Below, piece after piece: positions 34,417 to 42,041 of a stretch of 48,182 bases of DNA. Each line of letters starts with the position of its first letter. Positions within the stretch are counted from its first letter, which is position 1. Below the pieces are notes generated by a model, which worked only from the letters and a program-made list of their open reading frames with translations, was not told where the DNA came from and did no database searches. The position numbers and the translations under genes are program-made. The stretch is from Chlorobiota bacterium (GTDB taxonomy: Bacteria; Bacteroidota; Bacteroidia; Bacteroidales; F082), in contig JAADIS010000029.1 of the NCBI GenBank assembly GCA_013151215.1, positions 1 through 48,182 on the forward strand, read 5' to 3'.

Positions 34417-35108
34417 AGAAGTTAATAGTAATATTATTGTTAGCGGTGACCGGATATTTTATGGTCATCAGTTTTATGGACCTCGGAAAAGATGGTCCTG
34501 TCGTAAAAAACGGAGTCAAGGATTTTTACCTCGACAAAACGGTAAGCGAACTCAAAGTTGCAAACACCATTACAAGTATAGTTGTAAATTTCAGGGGCTT
34601 CGATACCCTTGGGGAGGTAACTGTATTGTTTCTCGCAGCAACTGCTTTAGGTGGAATTCTTTATAAAAAACGCCATCATGTTGGCGAACGCTCCGTTTTG
34701 TTTCCTTCGAGCACAATTGTGAAAGCAGGCTCGAAATTACTTTTCCCCGCTATTATTCTTTTAGGAGTTTACGTTTTTGTCCATGGACACCTGTCTCCTG
34801 GCGGGGGTTTTCAGGGAGGCACCATTATCGCCACAGGATTTTTATTGATGCTGCTGGCATACGACAATTTCTCGGTCAGCCATAAAGTGCTTTCATATAT
34901 CGAATCCTTTGCCGGGATATTTTTCGTGCTCTTTGGTCTAAGCGGAATGTTCATGGGAAAAACTTTTCTCGAGAACTTCATGCCTGTCGGAAACCTAAAC
35001 GACCTGTTCAGCGGTGGTATTATCCCTATAATCTACATCCTGGTCGGCTTTAAGGTAGCCGCAGAACTTACAGGTCTGATTTATACTGTTTTAAACGAAA
35101 AAGAATAG
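34413..35108 (+). CDS. MbhE-MbhF fusion (MrpA C-terminus plus MrpB)
   Basis: A 231-aa membrane protein combining two units. Residues 1-90 match MbhE (TSIVVNFRGFDTLGEVTVLFLAA, quoted in part: VNFRGFDTLGEVTVLFLAA); residues about 95-231 match MbhF/MrpB (GHLSPGGGFQGGTIIATGF, about 124-142). In Mrp the first unit is part of MrpA and the second is MrpB; here they are one chain, consistent with the Mbx layout in which no separate E gene exists. It overlaps the preceding gene by ATGA. Confidence 0.87.
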   Translation: MKKLIVILLLAVTGYFMVISFMDLGKDGPVVKNGVKDFYLDKTVSELKVANTITSIVVNFRGFDTLGEVTVLFLAATALGGILYKKRHHVGERSVLFPSSTIVKAGSKLLFPAIILLGVYVFVHGHLSPGGGFQGGTIIATGFLLMLLAYDNFSVSHKVLSYIESFAGIFFVLFGLSGMFMGKTFLENFMPVGNLNDLFSGGIIPIIYILVGFKVAAELTGLIYTVLNEKE

Positions 35109-35112
35109 TAAG

Positions 35113-35487
35113 ATGAATAACGAATTATACGAAATATTGCGCTACGGGATTTTAGGTGGATCTATATTACTAATACTGATCGGCCTGTATGCAGCGCTTA
35201 CCAAGCGATCGCTAATAAAAATCATTATCGGCCTTTCCATTGTTGACGGCGGCATTCACCTTTTGCTTATCGGTATTGGCTATGTTAAAAATGGAACCGC
35301 CCCAATCTTTTCGCCTGGTTTTGAAAATTCTACTGCCAATATGGTAGACCCTGTGCCTCAGGCACTGGTTCTTACAGCCATCGTGATTGGTTTTGCGGTA
35401 ACCGCAGTGGCTTTATCATTGGTGATTAGATTATATAGACATCACAATACCTTGGAAATTGACGAAATAAAGAATTTAAAATGGTAG
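35113..35487 (+). CDS. MrpC/MbhG-type (NuoK-like) subunit
   Basis: A 124-aa protein with three membrane helices, homologous to NuoK/MrpC. The family motif DPVPQALVLTAIVIGFAVTA (about 77-96) and the buried carboxylate region LSIVDGGIHLLLI are visible. It lies 4 bp after the fused E-F gene and overlaps the next by 7 bp. Confidence 0.92.
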   Translation: MNNELYEILRYGILGGSILLILIGLYAALTKRSLIKIIIGLSIVDGGIHLLLIGIGYVKNGTAPIFSPGFENSTANMVDPVPQALVLTAIVIGFAVTAVALSLVIRLYRHHNTLEIDEIKNLKW

Positions 35488-36977
35488 GAAGTCCGGTATT
35501 ATTAATAGCAATTCCTTTATTGGCGGCATTTTTAATCCCGCTTATCGGAATGATTTGGAAAGAATCGGTGAGGTTGATCCCTGGCCTGGTGCTGGCGTTT
35601 ATGTTGGTATCTTCTGCCAGCATGTTGTTATATGTTACTAACAACAGCACAATTATAGAAACTATTGCCGGATGGCAGGCCCCTTGGGGCATAAATTTGG
35701 TCTTTAGCCCTCTAACGGGGTTTTTGGCCACCCTGATGATTTTTCTGGGATTTATCGTTTGGCTGTTTAGTTATAGGTTTAAACGCAACGTTGATTTCGA
35801 ACCCGCTAAAAAATATTTCATCTTCTTGATGATGTTGGTTGCGGGAGCAGTAGGTATCGTAATAACCGGTGACATATTCAACCAGTTTGTATTTATCGAG
35901 ATCACGAGCATCTCTGCTTATGCCTTAACGGCTTTTTATACAGGCCGGAATTCCGCCGAAGCATCATTTAAGTATTTGCTTATGGGGTCCTTGTCCTCAT
36001 CGGCACTGCTTATAGCCATAGCAATTATTTATTCGCAGCTGGGTACTTTGAATATGGCTGATATAGCCGATAAAATGTATTTGATGCCAACAGGATATAA
36101 AATAACTGCGCTGATTTTCTTCTTTATGGGAATTGGTATAGAAGCGGAGATATTCCCCTTGAACGGATGGGCTCCAGATGCTTACACCGAAGCCCCAGGT
36201 CCTATTGGGGCCGCTTTTGCGGGCATAGTTGTAAAAGCAGGTGTTTATGCCATGATCCGACTGGTGTTTACTTTATTCGATATCCCAAACAGCATGCAGT
36301 TCCTGGTCGTAATAGGTCTTGTTACATTAATTGTTGCCGAAACTTCGGCAATAAAACAGGATAAACTCAAGAGGATGCTTGCCTATTCGAGTATCGGCCA
36401 AATGGGACTTGTATTCGTTGCCTTTGGAATCGGAACTGCTGAAGGGGTTTTTGCTGCTTTGTTCCTGATGTTGAACCATGCAATAATAAAACCTTTGCTT
36501 TTCTTGAGCGGAAGTTATCTCGTATTCAATTCCAAGGAGAAAAAAATAAGCGAAGTCAACGGCCTAGGCAAACATATGCCAATAACGTCCTTGCTTTTTG
36601 CTTTAGGTGCTTTTGCCATAGTGGGCTTACCGCCATTCTCAGGCTTCTGGAGCAAGCTTTCGGTACTTACCGCCGCCGCAAACGAAGGGATGATTTTAAT
36701 TATAGCCTTGGTGCTGATTGTCAGCGTTGTTGAGATAGTTTACTACTTCAGGGTAGTGAACAGGATTTATTTTTTCGAGAAAAGCGATAATGTAGTAGTT
36801 CAAAAACCAAGAATAAATGCAATGATAGCGATGTTGATTCTGGGCTCTATCATACTCGTCATTGGCTTTGATCCCGATATCGTTAGCATTTATCTCCATA
36901 AGGCTTCCCACGATTTGATGAATACCCGGGAATATATCGACAATGTTTTATCCATAGGACAATCATTAACCAAATAA
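35481..36977 (+). CDS. MrpD/MbhH-type proton-pump subunit (NuoN/NuoL-like)
   Basis: A 498-aa, about 14-helix antiporter-like subunit. Landmarks include FIEITSISAYALTAFY (TM5 Glu region, about 133-148), GWAPDAYTEAPGPIGAAFAG (about 228-247) followed by the TM7/8 Lys in VVKAGVY, and IKQDKLKRMLAYSSIGQMG (about 290-308) with the TM9-10 lysines. It closely matches MrpD/MbhH. It is the first of two pump-type subunits in the operon; two is the number in Mbx/MBS complexes against one in Mbh. Confidence 0.93.
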   Translation: MVGSPVLLIAIPLLAAFLIPLIGMIWKESVRLIPGLVLAFMLVSSASMLLYVTNNSTIIETIAGWQAPWGINLVFSPLTGFLATLMIFLGFIVWLFSYRFKRNVDFEPAKKYFIFLMMLVAGAVGIVITGDIFNQFVFIEITSISAYALTAFYTGRNSAEASFKYLLMGSLSSSALLIAIAIIYSQLGTLNMADIADKMYLMPTGYKITALIFFFMGIGIEAEIFPLNGWAPDAYTEAPGPIGAAFAGIVVKAGVYAMIRLVFTLFDIPNSMQFLVVIGLVTLIVAETSAIKQDKLKRMLAYSSIGQMGLVFVAFGIGTAEGVFAALFLMLNHAIIKPLLFLSGSYLVFNSKEKKISEVNGLGKHMPITSLLFALGAFAIVGLPPFSGFWSKLSVLTAAANEGMILIIALVLIVSVVEIVYYFRVVNRIYFFEKSDNVVVQKPRINAMIAMLILGSIILVIGFDPDIVSIYLHKASHDLMNTREYIDNVLSIGQSLTK

Positions 36978-36987
36978 GCTTTAAGAA

Positions 36988-38841
36988 ATGGAAATGATTT
37001 ATTTGATATTAGTTTTATTTTTAGGGGGGGCGGTTCTAACATGGCTGCTCGGAAAAATAAGCCCTATTATTAGGGATATTCTTTTTATATCCTCCGTTAT
37101 TATACCCACAGTTTTGTTCTTTATGAATGTTGAAGTGGGTCACGATGTAAGTTTTCAAGTTCTTGGATATAAATTATCCTGGGGGATATCTTATCTAGCA
37201 TACTTGTTCTCGTATATAGTCCTGGGTCTTGGATCCCTTGCCTCTGTTTATGCCGTAGCAGCGATGAAAGGGAAGAAAAACCTGGGTTTTTTCTATTCAA
37301 ATTTTATTTTAAGTATCATGTCGATGATGGGCATCCTCCTTTCGCGCGACCTGATTTCGTTCTTTATTTTTTGGGAAATAATGACCTGGTCGTCATATCT
37401 GATGGTTGTATTCCGGGGGAAAGATGTTCAGAAAGTGGGGATTAAGTATTTTGTGTTTAGTGCAATAGGTGCTTATGCAATGCTTATGGCAATAGTAATT
37501 GTCAACTCCCTTACCAATAGCCTGCTTATCAGCGATCTGGTTTCGTCATTCGGTAGTTTCTCCCTTTCGATGAAATGGTTGATCCCGCTTCTGTTACTTA
37601 TCGGTTTTGCCGTAAAAAGCGCCATGATGCCACTGCATGTATGGGCTCCGGGTGCTTATAGCAACTCGCCTATGGCCTTTACAAGCATGTTTTCCGGAGC
37701 ACTCTCCAAAATGGGTGTTTACGGAATGATTATAGTTATGGTAAGCTTGGTTTCTTATATTCCGAACGGCTTTTGGTTAAAGGAAACAATTGCATGGCTG
37801 GGCGGAATAACAGCTGTTGGCGGAACATTATGGGCAGTTGCACAGGATGACGCTAAAAAATTACTCGCTTATTCATCGGTTGCACAACTTGGTTATATAA
37901 TTGTCGGTATCGGTATCGGAACTCCCTTAGCAATGCTTTCAGCCTTATTTATGGCTGTTATGCACGCTATTTTTAAAGGCAATTTATTTCTTGTTGTTGG
38001 AGCCATCGAACGCCAGACAGGCACTTCCAACCTAACAGAGGTAAGTGGTCTGATAAGGAAAATGCCATGGACCTTCATTTCGGCATTATTTTCGATTATT
38101 GCCCTTGCAGGCATCCCGCCACTAGGTGGTTTTGTCGGTAAATGGATGCTTTACGAATCTTTGATCGGCAGTAACCATTATCTATTGGTGATAGTAGTGT
38201 TCTTTTCAAGTACAGCTGCCTTTTTATACTCCTATAAATTCTTATTCGGTTTCTTCCTCGGACAGGAAGAAAAGGAATGGTCGCATATAAAAGAAGCACC
38301 TGCCATGATGGTGGTTCCAATGATGATACTTGCTGTAGCGACTTTTGTGCTGGGCACTTTTCCGGGTTTGGTGTTAAATCCTATCGACAATGGTTTGCAG
38401 GAACTTGGTTTTGCTTCTACGCAAGGAAGGTATTGGGAAATGTCGGCATTGTTCAACGAATGGGGTAATCAAGTAATGCTTCAGCCTTTGGTTTATGCAA
38501 TTATTGCCGTATTCCTTTTCTTTGCCGCATTCCTGACTATCAAAGGTTTTAAGCATACGAGATATGTTACTACCAAAGATATAAGTTCCTCTGGGGAAGT
38601 ACCCAAGGAACATGAAAACCTGACTTTCAGCCAAAATTTCTTCCAACCCTTCTTAAGGGCCGTTGAACCGTTTATGAAACGTCGAATCGATACTTATTAC
38701 TCAGGTATCGGAAACGGCCTGGAAGCCATATTCGATTTTACGCGCAGGATTTATACCGGTAACGGACAAACATATGCTCTTTATGCGGTAATATTCATTG
38801 TTGTCCTGCTGATGTTCAAAAATGCATTGTTCGGATTATAA
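36988..38841 (+). CDS. Second pump subunit, MbxH'-type (NuoL/M-like) with lateral-helix tail
   Basis: A 617-aa antiporter-like protein. The core shows FFIFWEIMTWSSYLMVVFRG, HVWAPGAYSNSPMAFTSMFSG (quoted in part: HVWAPGAYSNSPMAF), GALSKMGVY and AQDDAKKLLAYSSVAQLGY with the conserved lysines. The C-terminal 100 residues add an amphipathic stretch (PFMKRRIDTYYSGIGN) and a last membrane helix, as expected for the lateral helix that ties antiporter subunits to the NuoH-type subunit. It lies 10 bp after the first pump gene and 12 bp before nuoH. Confidence 0.9.
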   Translation: MEMIYLILVLFLGGAVLTWLLGKISPIIRDILFISSVIIPTVLFFMNVEVGHDVSFQVLGYKLSWGISYLAYLFSYIVLGLGSLASVYAVAAMKGKKNLGFFYSNFILSIMSMMGILLSRDLISFFIFWEIMTWSSYLMVVFRGKDVQKVGIKYFVFSAIGAYAMLMAIVIVNSLTNSLLISDLVSSFGSFSLSMKWLIPLLLLIGFAVKSAMMPLHVWAPGAYSNSPMAFTSMFSGALSKMGVYGMIIVMVSLVSYIPNGFWLKETIAWLGGITAVGGTLWAVAQDDAKKLLAYSSVAQLGYIIVGIGIGTPLAMLSALFMAVMHAIFKGNLFLVVGAIERQTGTSNLTEVSGLIRKMPWTFISALFSIIALAGIPPLGGFVGKWMLYESLIGSNHYLLVIVVFFSSTAAFLYSYKFLFGFFLGQEEKEWSHIKEAPAMMVVPMMILAVATFVLGTFPGLVLNPIDNGLQELGFASTQGRYWEMSALFNEWGNQVMLQPLVYAIIAVFLFFAAFLTIKGFKHTRYVTTKDISSSGEVPKEHENLTFSQNFFQPFLRAVEPFMKRRIDTYYSGIGNGLEAIFDFTRRIYTGNGQTYALYAVIFIVVLLMFKNALFGL

Positions 38842-38853
38842 AACTAATAACAA

Positions 38854-39762
38854 ATGGAATTAATATTAAATATATTAGGTGCAATTGCAACCATAGTTTT
38901 AGCCTTTACAGTTGGCATGTCGTATGGTGGTATTGTTAGGAAAATAACCGCCAGGGTCCATAACAGGATGGGGCCTCCATGGTATCAGAACTTTATTGAC
39001 GCCTTTAAGCTTGCAGGCAAGACGACAGCCATCAATCATGGTATAATGCAGCATTTCGGACCAGCCTTCATAATGGTTAGTTCGATAGTATCGTTGATGA
39101 TCGTTCCCGTTTTAAACGGAGGGGGATGGTTCGAGAATTTAAACTTTGGAGGCGATCTAATATTCCTGCTCTACATTATGGTATTCGGACCTTTGGGAAT
39201 GGCATTGGGAGCCGGTCAAACCGGAAACCCCAACTCCGCAATTGGAATTACGCGCGGACTCTCGCAAATGGTCGGTTTTGAAATCCCATGGGTGATGGCC
39301 TTGGTAGCCCTAATGGTTCAGTTCGACACAACATCCATAGTCGATATCATGCGTATCCAAAATGAAAGCGGTACCTGGATGATGTTTTCGTCTCCTTTTG
39401 CATTTATTGCAGCCGTGATGGCGATGCTGGGGATGTTTAGGTATTCTCCCTTCGACATTGTTGGCGCACCAACGGAATTGGCTTCCGGGCCAGTATCGGA
39501 AAACGGAGGAAAATATTTGTTGACGATGATGTCGTCAGGATCAATATTTGCCTTTGTGAAGCTTACGCTTTATGTTGACCTTTTTATGGGAGGGGCCGAT
39601 AATCTGATCATTCTGGTTTTAAAGACTTTCGCCCTTTATATGATTCCGGTACTATACGGGATTGTTAGTCCCCGCTACCGTACCGAACAATCAATCAGGT
39701 TCTTCTGGGGATGGCCGACTTTCTTCGGACTGCTCGCAATTCTTTATGCCGTGTTTGTTTAA
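38854..39762 (+). CDS. NuoH/MbxM-type membrane anchor subunit
   Basis: A 302-aa protein with about eight membrane helices, homologous to complex I NuoH and MbhM. The start segment RKITARVHNRMGPPWYQNFIDAFKL (quoted in part: RVHNRMGPPWYQNFIDA, about 34-50) is the RxxNRxGP quinone-site-like loop, and FRYSPFDIVGAPTELASGP (about 199-217) is the acidic loop that links the peripheral arm to the pump. It connects the ion-pump module to the NuoBCDI-like arm encoded next. Confidence 0.94.
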   Translation: MELILNILGAIATIVLAFTVGMSYGGIVRKITARVHNRMGPPWYQNFIDAFKLAGKTTAINHGIMQHFGPAFIMVSSIVSLMIVPVLNGGGWFENLNFGGDLIFLLYIMVFGPLGMALGAGQTGNPNSAIGITRGLSQMVGFEIPWVMALVALMVQFDTTSIVDIMRIQNESGTWMMFSSPFAFIAAVMAMLGMFRYSPFDIVGAPTELASGPVSENGGKYLLTMMSSGSIFAFVKLTLYVDLFMGGADNLIILVLKTFALYMIPVLYGIVSPRYRTEQSIRFFWGWPTFFGLLAILYAVFV

Positions 39763-39791
39763 TGTTTTAAACATTAAGAAAAAAGAAAAAA

Positions 39792-40337
39792 ATGATAAAC
39801 GATAAAAATTCACAAAAAATAGTCGATATCCTGCAAAACTGGGCGAGAAAACATTCGCTTTTTGTTTTGGCATACGGAACAGGTTGCGGAGCAATTGAAA
39901 TTCCTCCGACCATGACTTCCAGATACGATGCAGAGAGATTTGGGATAAGAGGCGCTGCAACCCCGCGTCAGGCCGATGTACTGCTGATTACAGGTTATCT
40001 TACAACAAAAACCCTTAAAAGGGTGATTCGTGTTTACGAGCAAATGCAAGATCCTAAGTATGTTATAGGCTTTGGTTCATGTACTATCAATGGTGGAATG
40101 TATTACGATTCCTACAATACTATCAAGGTTCTTGACAAATACCTTCCGGTGGATGTTTATATAAATGGTTGTATGCCTCGTCCGGAATCCGTTATCTCCG
40201 GTATTGTCAAACTCCAGTCGCTCATTGCCGAAGGCAAAGCAAACGGAGCCGCAAAATACAAGGAAAACCTCGATTGGTACAGGGCAAACCAGAAAAAAAT
40301 CATCCCAAACTGGGTTATGCCTGAATACAATTGGTAA
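39792..40337 (+). CDS. NuoB/MbxJ-type iron-sulfur subunit with only three Cys
   Basis: A 181-aa homologue of NuoB/small hydrogenase subunit, which carries the proximal [4Fe-4S] cluster. The protein has exactly three cysteines: Cys 32 (GTGCGAIE), Cys 97 (GFGSCTING) and Cys 127 (INGCMPRPE). Complex I has CCAIE here; the second Cys of that pair is Gly 33. Three-Cys coordination fits the site-differentiated cluster known in the archaeal sulfane reductase MBS (recalled, not checked). It is 29 bp after nuoH. Confidence 0.92.
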   Translation: MINDKNSQKIVDILQNWARKHSLFVLAYGTGCGAIEIPPTMTSRYDAERFGIRGAATPRQADVLLITGYLTTKTLKRVIRVYEQMQDPKYVIGFGSCTINGGMYYDSYNTIKVLDKYLPVDVYINGCMPRPESVISGIVKLQSLIAEGKANGAAKYKENLDWYRANQKKIIPNWVMPEYNW

Positions 40338-40357
40338 TCACTGCTAAAAGGAAAAAA

Positions 40358-40921
40358 ATGGAAAAGATAAAATCTAATTTAATTGAAGCCATCAAAGGTA
40401 CTTATCCCGATGCCCGCGAACAGGATCATGAGGGCAACCGCCTTGATTTTTATGTAAAAAAACAATGTGTCCCCTCTATATTGAACTATATCAAGGGTGA
40501 AGGTTATATCCACCTCAGCCACATTGCTTTCGTCGATTGGATTGAAGAAGGTGAGTTTGAACTTATTTATATTGTCTGGTCTCCAAAGGATAAAATCAAA
40601 ATATTTATTCGTGCACGCGTTGACAGGGAAAACCCCCTGATGCCAAATATCGAAAGTATCTGGCGACAGGCCAATACATATCAAAGAGAGGCCCGTGAAA
40701 TGTACGGTATTCAGTTTGAAGGTTTTGAGGCTCCTAATGAATTTGTTTTGGAAGACTGGAACGAAATACCTCCTATGCGCCGCGATTTCGATACACAGGC
40801 TTATGCCGAAGAAACATTTTTCCACCGTCCGGGCCGTGAAGATGCAATGGATGTAAGGGAAGCTATTATTGAACGCTCACGCGAAGAAATACCCGACTTC
40901 GCAAAAAAATATTCAAGATAA
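40358..40921 (+). CDS. NuoC/MbxK-type subunit
   Basis: A 187-aa soluble subunit of the peripheral arm, homologous to NuoC (30-kDa subunit). The family signature is the segment IESIWRQANTYQREAREMYGIQFEGF (quoted in part: WRQANTYQREAREMYGIQF), followed by NEFVLEDWNEIPPMRRDF. ATG 40358 is chosen because it has a good Shine-Dalgarno-like AAAAGGA upstream; a TTG at 40331 would overlap nuoB. The stop overlaps the next gene's start (TAATG). Confidence 0.9.
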   Translation: MEKIKSNLIEAIKGTYPDAREQDHEGNRLDFYVKKQCVPSILNYIKGEGYIHLSHIAFVDWIEEGEFELIYIVWSPKDKIKIFIRARVDRENPLMPNIESIWRQANTYQREAREMYGIQFEGFEAPNEFVLEDWNEIPPMRRDFDTQAYAEETFFHRPGREDAMDVREAIIERSREEIPDFAKKYSR

Positions 40922-42024
40922 TGAGAGAAAAAGCAACAACATTATATCTTGGCCCTCAACATCCCGGTATTACCGGAAATATGATGGTTCGATTGAAAGT
41001 GGAAGGCGATACTATCGTAAAAGCCACAACAGAAGTTGGATATTTGCACAGGGCTTTTGAAAAACTTCAGGAAAAACGCAATTGGCTTCAAAGTTTTACT
41101 TTGATGTGCCGTTTTTGTGTTCCCGAAACCGATCCCATGGAAGAATCTTATGCCCGTGCTGTTGAGGCCATAGAAGGTCGCGAAGTACCTGAAAGGGCAA
41201 AATACATAAGGGTAATGGTTCTGGAACTGGCCCGCCTGGCCTCTTTCATGCTTTGGTATGGCGGTCAGAACGGATCTTTGGGACTTTATACCATGGGGCA
41301 ATGGAGTGTTGGCGACCGCAACTATATCCTCGACCTTTTTGAGGAACTCACAGGAGGCCGCATTTATCATATGTATATCTGGCCCGGTGGCGTTCGCCGC
41401 GATTTGCCGAAGGGATTTGAACAAAAGGTTCTTAAGACTATGGATTATCTCGAAAAACGCCTCGACAATTTCGATGATCTTATGTTCAATAATGCGATAT
41501 TTAAAAAACGTACACAAGGAGTCGGGATTGTTGACAAAGAAACTGCAATTGAACATGGTGTTGTTGGTGCAGTACTCCGTGGCTGCGGTATTAAAAGCGA
41601 TATCCGTATCGACGATCCCTATGAAGTTTATGATAAACTGGATTTTGAGGTGCCAACTGCTGAAGGTGGAGACATCTGGGCAAGGGCCTTGGTTCGCCGT
41701 CAGGAAGCAAGACAATCCATACGAATTGTACGTCAGGTAATTGCCGATATGCCCGGCGGTCCTGTTTATAATAAAATACCCAATCCTCAAAAATGGACTG
41801 TCCCCAAAGGTGATGCCTATGTGAGAACTGAATCCGTGAGAGGTGAGATTGGTCTTTACGTTGCCAGCGACGGGGGCAATAAACCGCGCAGGGTACATTT
41901 GCGCGGAGCAGCCTATGTTCATGGTATCACTCTTCTCGAAGATGTGCTGAAAGGTGCTAATATCGCTGATGTTTCGGCAATTATGAACAGTTTGGGGACT
42001 TGTCCCCCGGAAATTGAACGTTAA
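40921..42024 (+). CDS. NuoD/MbxL-type large subunit with degenerate Ni-Fe site
   Basis: A 367-aa homologue of NuoD and the large subunit of group 4 [NiFe]-hydrogenases. It opens with YLGPQHPGITG. The N-terminal CxxC is present (Cys 63 and Cys 66 in MCRFCVPETDP), but at the C-terminus only Cys 361 (GTCPPEIER) remains where hydrogenases have DPCxxC. With three of four ligands, nickel binding and hydrogenase activity are unlikely. The pattern agrees with Mbx-type and not Mbh-type complexes. It shares a base with the nuoC stop and is 17 bp before the ferredoxin-GltD gene. Confidence 0.93.
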   Translation: MREKATTLYLGPQHPGITGNMMVRLKVEGDTIVKATTEVGYLHRAFEKLQEKRNWLQSFTLMCRFCVPETDPMEESYARAVEAIEGREVPERAKYIRVMVLELARLASFMLWYGGQNGSLGLYTMGQWSVGDRNYILDLFEELTGGRIYHMYIWPGGVRRDLPKGFEQKVLKTMDYLEKRLDNFDDLMFNNAIFKKRTQGVGIVDKETAIEHGVVGAVLRGCGIKSDIRIDDPYEVYDKLDFEVPTAEGGDIWARALVRRQEARQSIRIVRQVIADMPGGPVYNKIPNPQKWTVPKGDAYVRTESVRGEIGLYVASDGGNKPRRVHLRGAAYVHGITLLEDVLKGANIADVSAIMNSLGTCPPEIER

Positions 42025-42041
42025 GAATAAAAAATAGAAAA

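Noticed and set aside
32996-36977. Stand-alone Mrp sodium/proton antiporter
   Set aside because: No full MrpA is present; MbhD is separate and nuoH-B-C-D-I homologues follow in the same operon, so the Mrp genes are part of a redox complex.
36988-42024. H2-evolving membrane-bound hydrogenase (Mbh)
   Set aside because: Two pump subunits are present, the NuoB homologue has three Cys and the NuoD homologue lacks one Ni ligand; the pattern is Mbx/MBS-like.
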